A stretch of 9,336 bases of DNA from Bacteroidota bacterium (GTDB lineage: Bacteria; Bacteroidota; Bacteroidia; UKL13-3), in the NCBI GenBank assembly GCA_947462865.1, contig CANHRW010000068.1, positions 1 through 9,336 on the forward strand. Reading direction: 5' to 3'. The notes beneath the pieces are model-generated. The model was given only the letters and a program-made list of their open reading frames with translations, searched no databases and was not told the DNA's origin. Positions 1 through 5,226 of this stretch are shown here, in pieces (within the stretch, counting starts at the first letter, position 1; the number at the start of each line of letters is the position of its first letter). The position numbers were made by a program, and so were the translations under genes.

Positions 1-530
1 ACTCGGTCATTACCTTGTAGCCCCTTTAATTCAATGTTTCCAAAAACTGAACCAGCCTCTGTCTCCATTTCTTTGAATGTGTATTCGTGCACATGAAATG
101 GATTACGGGCTATACTTTTTTTGATATTTGGTGTAGTGCAGAGAAATATACCACCTGGCTTTAGTACCCGTTTGACTTCTTCCATAAATCCTTTGCGGTT
201 TTCTATATGCTCTATAAACTGAAAAGCGGTTACCACATCAAGGCTATCATTTTCAAAAGGTAATGGGGGTACACTGCAAGAAACAAAATTGAGGTTTTGA
301 AGGTGCCCGTGTTTTTCATTGGCAAGCTGAACAGTAACAGCACTGTAATCAACACCTGTTGTTTGTTGTGTAAAGCCAGCAAGGTATTGTGTTCCATAAC
401 CGTCTGCACAACCAATGTCTGCGGTAACTTTATCTTTCACATATTGCGCTGCAAACTCATAAGCATAAAAACAACGCTTTACGGTAACGTTGTTACTGTC
501 TTCAAAACTGGGTCTTTCTCTATCAAACAT
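1..530 (-). CDS. Class I SAM-dependent methyltransferase (Methyltransf_11/25 type), 3' end outside window
   Basis: This is the N-terminal 176 residues of a methyltransferase; the gene continues past the left edge, so length and stop are unknown. The Rossmann-fold SAM site is clear. Motif I is DIGCADGYG (residues 38-46), the acidic end of beta-2 is GVDYS (59-63), the post-motif region is LDVVTAFQFIEHIE (97-110), and the typical EEVKRVLKPGGIFLCTTPN follows (117-135). A segment like EYTFKEME (149-156) is common in ubiquinone/menaquinone-type and sugar- or lipid-modifying methyltransferases, but the substrate cannot be read from this. There is no signal peptide or membrane segment, so it should be cytosolic. 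The start is the ATG complementary to 528-530; it sits 20 bases downstream of a good Bacteroidota -7 element. It is divergent from the DUF2461 gene. The fold assignment is firm; the substrate is unknown. Confidence 0.88.
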   Translation of the reverse strand, partial: MFDRERPSFEDSNNVTVKRCFYAYEFAAQYVKDKVTADIGCADGYGTQYLAGFTQQTTGVDYSAVTVQLANEKHGHLQNLNFVSCSVPPLPFENDSLDVVTAFQFIEHIENRKGFMEEVKRVLKPGGIFLCTTPNIKKSIARNPFHVHEYTFKEMETEAGSVFGNIELKGLQGNDR

Positions 531-546
531 TCTGATATAATCTTAC

Positions 547-576
547 TTTACAAAAATACCAATTATATTAACTTTG
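547..576 (+). promoter_or_regulatory. Probable Bacteroidota-type promoter for the DUF2461 gene
   Basis: TAACTTTG at 569-576 matches the -7 consensus TAnnTTTG exactly. The -33 element is weaker: TTTAC at 547-551, 18 bases upstream. The predicted start of transcription is close to 582, leaving about 15 bases before the ATG at 597. It also argues against any start for this gene upstream of 597. Confidence 0.5.
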
Positions 577-582
577 AAACAA
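551..582 (-). promoter_or_regulatory. Probable Bacteroidota-type promoter for the methyltransferase gene
   Basis: On the minus strand, TATTTTTG (plus-strand positions 551-558) matches the Bacteroidota -7 consensus TAnnTTTG exactly. A TTG (plus 580-582) lies 21 bases upstream as the -33 element. The methyltransferase ATG is at 530, giving a leader of about 15 bases. The site is interleaved with the plus-strand promoter of the DUF2461 gene. It is a pattern match only; AT-rich DNA gives such matches by chance, but the spacing and position fit well. Confidence 0.5.
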
Positions 583-596
583 TTACTTTTAAAAGA

Positions 597-1265
597 ATGG
601 AATTTAACCGCTTATATGCTTTTTTAACCGCACTTAAAACAAACAATAACAAGGCGTGGTTTGATGAAAACAAGGCAGAATATCAAGAACTCAGAAGGTT
701 TTGGATTGATTTTGTGGCCAGCTTGTTGACGCGTATAAAAGAGAAGCACCCTGAACTGAATAGCCTTGAACCTAACAAATGTATTTTTAGAATTAATAAA
801 GACATTAGGTTTTCAAAAGACAAATCACCCTATAAGACCAATTTTGGGATGCAAATCAATTTCCTACAAAAAAAAGACTTGTTTTGTGGGTATTACTTAC
901 ACATTGAACCTAAAAACACATTTGTAGCGGGGGGTATGTATATGCCCCCAAGTAATGCCCTATCTGCAATCAGACAAGAAATAGATTACAATTCAGAGGA
1001 GTTTACTGCAATTTTAAACCAAAAAGAATTGATTGATATGTTTGGTTCTTTACAAGGAGATAAACTTGTAAAAGCCCCCAAAGGTTATGATTCAGACCAT
1101 CCATTGATTGAACTGCTCAAACACAAAAGTTTTATTTTACAAAAACCCTTCCCTGAAAAAGCTACCAAAAACACAAAAGCCTTTCAAGTCGAATTGAATG
1201 CGGCTTTTGATCAGATAGATCCGCTTTTGGCTTTCCTACTTAATGCTGTAGAGGATATGAAATAA
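597..1265 (+). CDS. DUF2461 / TIGR02453 family protein
   Basis: A 222-residue protein of the DUF2461 family, about the usual family length. The role of this family is not established, and I do not assign one. Family signatures are clear: an N-terminal helix with NNNKAWFDENKAEY (residues 16-29), the conserved FRINKDIRFSKDKSPYKTNFG block (64-84), GYYLHIEP (98-105), and GGMYMPP (112-118). Near the end is KPFPE (183-187). There is no signal peptide or membrane segment. I chose the ATG at 597 because the family match starts there, the -7 element at 569-576 is just upstream, and the longer in-frame reading from 297 runs antisense through the methyltransferase gene with no family similarity. Its last 26 bases overlap the 3' end of the convergent isochorismate synthase gene. 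Confidence 0.9.
   Translation: MEFNRLYAFLTALKTNNNKAWFDENKAEYQELRRFWIDFVASLLTRIKEKHPELNSLEPNKCIFRINKDIRFSKDKSPYKTNFGMQINFLQKKDLFCGYYLHIEPKNTFVAGGMYMPPSNALSAIRQEIDYNSEEFTAILNQKELIDMFGSLQGDKLVKAPKGYDSDHPLIELLKHKSFILQKPFPEKATKNTKAFQVELNAAFDQIDPLLAFLLNAVEDMK
930..949 (+). other. GC-rich hairpin inside the DUF2461 gene
   Basis: GGGGG at 930-934 pairs with CCCCC at 945-949. Inner pairs T935-G944 (wobble), A936-T943 and T937-A942 extend this to an eight-pair stem with a GTAT loop at 938-941. A run of six G (929-934) and one of five C stand out in AT-rich DNA. The region encodes the conserved AGGMYMPP motif, so protein constraint explains part of it. No T-rich tail follows, so it is not an intrinsic terminator. 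Confidence 0.4.
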
Positions 1266-2250
1266 CGGCTCTTCGGGTATTTTCCATTTTTTTAACGGTT
1301 TCCTCCCATTCATCTTGTGGATTAGAACCAGCTGTGATTCCTGCGCCAGCATATAAACAATAAGCATTTGTAAAAGCTTGCAAGCAACGAAGATTGACAT
1401 ATAGCTGAGCACTCAGGTCTTTAAAAACGGGTCCTACTATTCCGGCGTATATTGAGCGTTTGTTTTTTTCTTCTTTACGAATGAGTGCAACTGCCTTCTG
1501 TTTCTCAATTCCTGCAACTGCAGGAGTGGGGTTCATTTCTTGAATGATCTGATTGTATACAGAAGGGCCTTGAACAGTCCCTTCAATTGTAGTTTTAAGA
1601 TGAAAAAGTTGTCCTGATTGGATTGTTTCAGTAGGCTGCTTAGTGTATTTTATACCAAGTTCCTGAAAATGATTTTCGATATATGTTGTTACCCAGTTTT
1701 GTTCTTCTATTTCTTTTACGGTCCAGTTTTGATGACTGGTTCTGGTTCCTGCCAAAGCATAGGTTTTGAATTTATTTTTTTGGATAGATAAAAAAACTTC
1801 AGGGCTTGCACCAATCCAGCTGCCATATAATTGGCTACTAACCATATAAACCAGACCATTTGGGTATGTTTTACAAAGAGAATAAAAACTAGCTAATAAA
1901 TCTAATTTTTGTAAAACCAATTCAGCCCTGGCCAATACAACTTTGTTCAAATTTGAGTCTGTTCTAATTGCATGTTGTATGTTCAGAACCATTGCTAGAA
2001 ATTCTTTTTGCGATGTTTGAACAATAGAGGGCACTTTCAATTCAAAATCTAATGCTAATGGATCATCTATATTGATGGTCTGTTTGTTGGTTGGCACTAA
2101 ACAAATGAATTCGTTTCCAGCATTGAATTCACCCAAAATAAACGTATCACTTTCAAACAATGAATGGCCATTGATGCTGTCATTAAAAACACCTTCCCAG
2201 TATGAAATACCTGATTGTTGAGGCTGTTTAAATAAAACAAATTCAGACAT
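1240..2250 (-). CDS. menF: Isochorismate synthase (chorismate-binding enzyme, MenF/EntC type)
   Basis: This 336-residue cytosolic enzyme should convert chorismate to isochorismate with Mg2+. Family motifs appear in order. NKVVLAR (residues 102-108) carries K103, the position of the general-base lysine of EntC/MenF. GASPE is at 147-151 and ALAGTR at 165-170; KEIEEQ (179-184) lies in the region of the catalytic acid glutamate. EMNPTPAVAG is at 238-247 and YAGIVGPV at 268-275. The C-terminal YAGAGITAGSNPQDEWEE (300-317) holds the metal-binding glutamates (E314, E317). It is shorter than E. coli MenF (about 430) because the N-terminal part is reduced, as is common in Bacteroidota. It starts 4 bases after the thioesterase stop, so the two are co-transcribed. 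With a MenI-like partner and no 2,3-dihydroxybenzoate genes in view, a menaquinone role is more likely than a siderophore role; that is inferred from context. Salicylate synthase is a less likely alternative. Confidence 0.9.
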   Translation of the reverse strand: MSEFVLFKQPQQSGISYWEGVFNDSINGHSLFESDTFILGEFNAGNEFICLVPTNKQTINIDDPLALDFELKVPSIVQTSQKEFLAMVLNIQHAIRTDSNLNKVVLARAELVLQKLDLLASFYSLCKTYPNGLVYMVSSQLYGSWIGASPEVFLSIQKNKFKTYALAGTRTSHQNWTVKEIEEQNWVTTYIENHFQELGIKYTKQPTETIQSGQLFHLKTTIEGTVQGPSVYNQIIQEMNPTPAVAGIEKQKAVALIRKEEKNKRSIYAGIVGPVFKDLSAQLYVNLRCLQAFTNAYCLYAGAGITAGSNPQDEWEETVKKMENTRRAVISYPLQH

Positions 2251-2254
2251 AAAC

Positions 2255-2683
2255 CTAAATAGGAACTACAGCCATGGTTAAACGGCTTATTGAACACAAA
2301 TTGCCTTTGTCATCCGTCATTTTAATTTCCCAAACCTGTGTTCTTTTGCCAATATGTAGTGGTTTGGCACAAGCATGAACAAATCCGGCTCCAACCGGAC
2401 GTAAGTGATTGGCGTTGATGTCTAAGCCTAATGCAACAAACTTTGATCTATCAATACATAGATTTGCTGCCATACTTCCTGTGGTTTCAGCCAGCGTACA
2501 ATAAGCACCTCCGTTAACCACGCCAAGTGGTTGAATAGTTCTATGGTCGACAGGCATTTTTGAACAAACAAAATCAGCTCCAATTTCTGTAAAAACAATT
2601 CCAATCCAGTGGCTAAGCGTATTTTCACATCGCTTATTGATTTCTTCTAGGGCATGCTCAGAAACATCAAATAATGAACTCAT
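2255..2683 (-). CDS. menI: Hotdog-fold thioesterase, MenI/YdiI-like (probable DHNA-CoA hydrolase)
   Basis: A 142-residue PaaI/YdiI-type single hotdog domain. It aligns closely with E. coli YdiI (MenI) from memory: MPVDHRTIQPLGVVNGGA (residues 43-60), LAETTGS (64-70), LDINANHLRP (87-96), CAKPLHIGKRTQVWEI (105-120) and SRLTMAV (133-139). The likely reaction is hydrolysis of 1,4-dihydroxy-2-naphthoyl-CoA to DHNA in menaquinone synthesis, in the cytosol. Q51 and E66 match the YdiI active-site residues Gln48 and Glu63. The usual His54 of the HGG motif is N57 here (codon AAC). The start codon overlaps the hybrid kinase stop codon (ATGA, 2680-2683), suggesting translational coupling, and the isochorismate synthase follows after 4 bases. 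Other acyl-CoA substrates remain possible; the neighbour is the main reason to favour DHNA-CoA. Confidence 0.8.
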   Translation of the reverse strand: MSSLFDVSEHALEEINKRCENTLSHWIGIVFTEIGADFVCSKMPVDHRTIQPLGVVNGGAYCTLAETTGSMAANLCIDRSKFVALGLDINANHLRPVGAGFVHACAKPLHIGKRTQVWEIKMTDDKGNLCSISRLTMAVVPI

Positions 2684-4683
2684 AAACTTGCCTCCGGTCT
2701 GGTATACTTCATAATTTTATGATACAACTCTTCAGGTTTGAATGGTTTGGTTACAAAATCATTCATGCCCGCCTCTAAAACTTTTCTTCTTGTTTCAATA
2801 AATGCATCGGCCGAAAGTGCAATGATTGGTATGCTTGTATTTCTGATTTTACCATAGTCTGCCCGTATGATCTCTGCAGCTTGAAAGCCGCTCATTTCAG
2901 GCATTTGTAAGTCCATTAATACAATATCTATGTCGTCGTGTTGTTCTAAATATGTAATGGCCTCTGCTCCGTTATTTGCTACCAAAACATCGTTGTTCCA
3001 CTTCTTAAAAAATTGTTTGGCAACATATTGGTTCATGGTATTGTCTTCTACCAATAAGATTTTAACTTTTGATAAATCATGAACAAAGTTCTTGAATGGT
3101 GTTGTGTTCTCTTCAATAATTTCTTTATGTCCTAACGAATAAGGAATGATTACACAAAAACTTGTACCCCTTCCCACTTCACTGGTTAAATGTATACTGC
3201 CTCCTTGTAACAAGGTTAGGTTTTTTGTAATAGCTAATCCAAGCCCTGTTCCACCGTATTTTCTGGTTGTGTCTGCATTTGCTTGCGTAAAACTATCAAA
3301 TATTTTATCTTGTTTTTCTTTTGGGATTCCTATACCTGAATCAGTTACATTGAATTTTATGTATACGTTTGTGCCTGAATTTTGTTCAACTGAAGCCCTT
3401 ACTGAAACTGTTCCTGAGGCTGTGAATTTCAAGGCATTTCCTACTAAATTAAACAAAATTTGGTTTAACCTATAGGGGTCACCAATAAGTGCAGGAGGAA
3501 CATCTTCTTCAACTACTACATCAAAGTTTAATTCTTTTTCGTGCGCACGGTAATCAAATGTTCGCTTTAACTCAGACATGCGTTGCCTGATATCAAAATC
3601 AATAGATTCGAAAGTAATTTTACCAGCCTCAATTTTAGAAAAATCTAAAATATCATTGATAATGACTAGCAGGTTGTCGGCTGAATATTTAATAGATTTT
3701 AAATTCTCAAGGGTGCTTCCTGTATAGCCTTCTTCCAGTAACAATTCGCTTAAGCCTATGATTGCATTCATAGGGGTTCTAATTTCGTGGCTCATGTTAG
3801 ACAAAAATTCTGATTTTGTCTTAGCTGCTGCTATTGCTGCGTTTCGAGCCTCTAAAAGTTCATATTCGAATTTTTTGTTTTCAGTAACATCTTGCGAAAA
3901 AATGGCCACCCCAGTTACCTCCCCATGTTCATCAATAATTGGGTTGAAGGTGGTTTCATACCAGGGAATTTCTGTTAACGCATTACTAAAACTTACTTGT
4001 TCTAAAACCTGAAACTGTTCTCCCTTTAAACACCTTTTTACATTTGCAATGATGCTTGTTTTTCTGTCATAAGCAATTGGCAAGTCTGATAAACTAATGT
4101 CACTTTTAACTATTCCATGTAGCTTAAGCAAGTGCTCAATATTTTCTTTGAAAGAAGAATTGAAAGAAATTAATTTCAGGTCTTTGTCTACAGCATAAAT
4201 TAAGTTTTTTGTGCTTTCCAAAATGGCATTGAGTCTATTGTTGTTTTCAATAATCCCTTTCTCAGCTATGATTCTTTGCCTTTCTGCAATATTTAAACGA
4301 ATACCAGTTAAGACAACTTTTGAAATTTTATCAGGGTTAATTTCACTTTTGGTAAAATAGTCAAACGCTCCACTTTTAATCATCTCAACAGCAATCTTTT
4401 CATCTCCATGAGATGTCATCACTGCCACAGGTGTTTTTATATCAAGCTCACGCATTTTAAGAAGGATTTGGAGCCCATCTTCGCCCGGTAGTTGATAGTC
4501 TAAGAAAACACAATCAAAAAGCTGCTCACGAAGGGCTTTGAGGCCTTCTGTTGCATTGTTACAGATAGTCAGGTTATTAATGAGTTCTGTTTTCTTTAAT
4601 GAGCGTTGAAAACTTTGTACGTCAACCTCGTCGTCTTCTATCAGTAATATTCTGTAGGTGGTTTTATTTGCTTGTTCTGACAT
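2680..4683 (-). CDS. Hybrid sensor histidine kinase, REC-PAS-HisKA-HATPase-REC
   Basis: A 667-residue soluble hybrid kinase with no membrane segment. The N-terminal receiver (about 10-128) has acidic pocket D17/D18, phosphoacceptor D62 in FLDYQLPGEDG, T90 and K112. A PAS domain follows (about 147-270, ending VAIFSQDVTENKKFE), then a short linker. HisKA (about 288-355) carries H299 in SHEIRTPMNAIIG. HATPase_c (about 398-515) has N412/N416 in LFNLVGNALKFT, the G1 box DSGIGIP (448-454) and GGTGLGLAI (477-485). The C-terminal receiver (about 540-660) has E546/D547, D591 in MDLQMPEMSG, S624 and K646 in KPF. All catalytic residues are present. There is no HPt or DNA-binding output domain. The N-terminal receiver suggests it is switched by another kinase, plausibly the upstream membrane kinase; the PAS ligand is unknown. 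It starts 11 bases after the receiver gene and overlaps the thioesterase gene by 4 bases. Confidence 0.95.
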   Translation of the reverse strand: MSEQANKTTYRILLIEDDEVDVQSFQRSLKKTELINNLTICNNATEGLKALREQLFDCVFLDYQLPGEDGLQILLKMRELDIKTPVAVMTSHGDEKIAVEMIKSGAFDYFTKSEINPDKISKVVLTGIRLNIAERQRIIAEKGIIENNNRLNAILESTKNLIYAVDKDLKLISFNSSFKENIEHLLKLHGIVKSDISLSDLPIAYDRKTSIIANVKRCLKGEQFQVLEQVSFSNALTEIPWYETTFNPIIDEHGEVTGVAIFSQDVTENKKFEYELLEARNAAIAAAKTKSEFLSNMSHEIRTPMNAIIGLSELLLEEGYTGSTLENLKSIKYSADNLLVIINDILDFSKIEAGKITFESIDFDIRQRMSELKRTFDYRAHEKELNFDVVVEEDVPPALIGDPYRLNQILFNLVGNALKFTASGTVSVRASVEQNSGTNVYIKFNVTDSGIGIPKEKQDKIFDSFTQANADTTRKYGGTGLGLAITKNLTLLQGGSIHLTSEVGRGTSFCVIIPYSLGHKEIIEENTTPFKNFVHDLSKVKILLVEDNTMNQYVAKQFFKKWNNDVLVANNGAEAITYLEQHDDIDIVLMDLQMPEMSGFQAAEIIRADYGKIRNTSIPIIALSADAFIETRRKVLEAGMNDFVTKPFKPEELYHKIMKYTRPEASL

Positions 4684-4694
4684 TATTTCAATGT

Positions 4695-5123
4695 TTAGTC
4701 GGGGAACTCACAAAGTTTCCAATAGTTGTTTAAAGTTGAAACTGCTTCAATAAAGCGGTCCATGCTCAAGGGCTTTAAAATATATCCTGCAACATTTAAG
4801 TTATAGGCGTCTATTTTGTCTCTGTCTTCGTTAGAAGTAGTCATAATAAAAACACTCAAGTTTTTTAGGTGTTCGTCGTGTCTAAGCTCTTTTAAAAATT
4901 CAATACCACCCATTTTAGGCATGTTTAAATCAAGTAGAATTATTCGTGGTAATTCGCTTGGTTTTTCATGTTGTGTTTTTCTTAAATATAGTAAAGCATC
5001 CAAACCATTATTAGCTACCACAAGTGGGTTAGTAATGTTGTTTTTTTTGAAGGCTCTTTTTACATTCATTACATCTACTTCGTCGTCTTCAATGAGAAGG
5101 ATGTTGATGATTTTTTCGTTCAT
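4695..5123 (-). CDS. Stand-alone response regulator receiver, Rcp1/CheY-like
   Basis: A 142-residue single-domain receiver. Acidic pocket residues are E12/D13/D14 in IEDDEVDV. D65 in LLDLNMPKMGG is the phosphoacceptor, T95/T96 in IMTTS is the switch residue, and K117 in ILKPL is the conserved lysine. The long loop between helix 2 and beta 3 (TQHEKPSELPR, 50-60), the YNL motif (107-109) and the C-terminal SMDRFIEAVSTLNNYW stretch (120-135) are typical of Rcp1-type regulators that pair with phytochrome-like kinases. With no output domain it must act by protein contact or as a phosphate shuttle. It lies between a membrane kinase and the hybrid kinase, so it probably carries phosphate between them (inference). 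Its first strand shares LLIEDDEVDV with the N-terminal receiver of the hybrid kinase. It starts 103 bases after the membrane kinase stop and 11 bases before the hybrid kinase. Confidence 0.93.
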   Translation of the reverse strand: MNEKIINILLIEDDEVDVMNVKRAFKKNNITNPLVVANNGLDALLYLRKTQHEKPSELPRIILLDLNMPKMGGIEFLKELRHDEHLKNLSVFIMTTSNEDRDKIDAYNLNVAGYILKPLSMDRFIEAVSTLNNYWKLCEFPD

Positions 5124-5161
5124 ATTTTTTTCAATAAAGATTGAATTATATACTGCTATTG

Positions 5162-5189
5162 CACAAGTAAATTACAAAACAAATTACAA
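5162..5189 (-). promoter_or_regulatory. Weak promoter candidate for the receiver-hybrid kinase-thioesterase-isochorismate synthase operon
   Basis: On the minus strand, TACTTGTG (plus 5162-5169) matches the -7 consensus TAnnTTTG with one mismatch. TTG (plus 5187-5189) lies 17 bases upstream. The receiver ATG is at 5123, giving a leader of about 35 bases. The 103-base gap also contains a direct repeat of AAATTACAA (5169-5177 and 5181-5189) and TATAAT on the minus strand (5145-5150). One-mismatch matches are frequent in such DNA, and read-through from the membrane kinase gene is possible instead. Confidence 0.27.
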
Positions 5190-5226
5190 TATCAGGTATT
5201 TTTGTTAATTCCATAAAACACACCCT

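Noticed and set aside
297..596. In-frame 5' extension of the DUF2461 gene starting at 297
   Set aside because: It runs antisense through the methyltransferase gene, has no family similarity, and a promoter with an exact -7 element lies at 569-576, downstream of that start.
1266..1300. Terminator after the DUF2461 gene in the stretch with CGGCTCTTCGGG followed by T-rich sequence
   Set aside because: The possible stem has mismatches and few GC pairs, so it does not form a convincing hairpin.
1240..2250. Siderophore (2,3-dihydroxybenzoate) role for the isochorismate synthase
   Set aside because: No entA, entB or entE-like gene is present, and the co-transcribed thioesterase is most like MenI.
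5145..5150. TATAAT on the minus strand as a sigma70-type -10 box for the receiver gene
   Set aside because: The Bacteroidota housekeeping sigma factor uses TAnnTTTG rather than TATAAT, and no fitting TTGACA-like box lies upstream.
3146..5208. Open frames on the plus strand opposite the kinase and receiver genes (for example 3146-3475 and 4816-5208)
   Set aside because: They lie antisense to genes with complete, well-conserved domains and encode low-complexity peptides rich in Ser, Phe and Leu, as expected of shadow frames.
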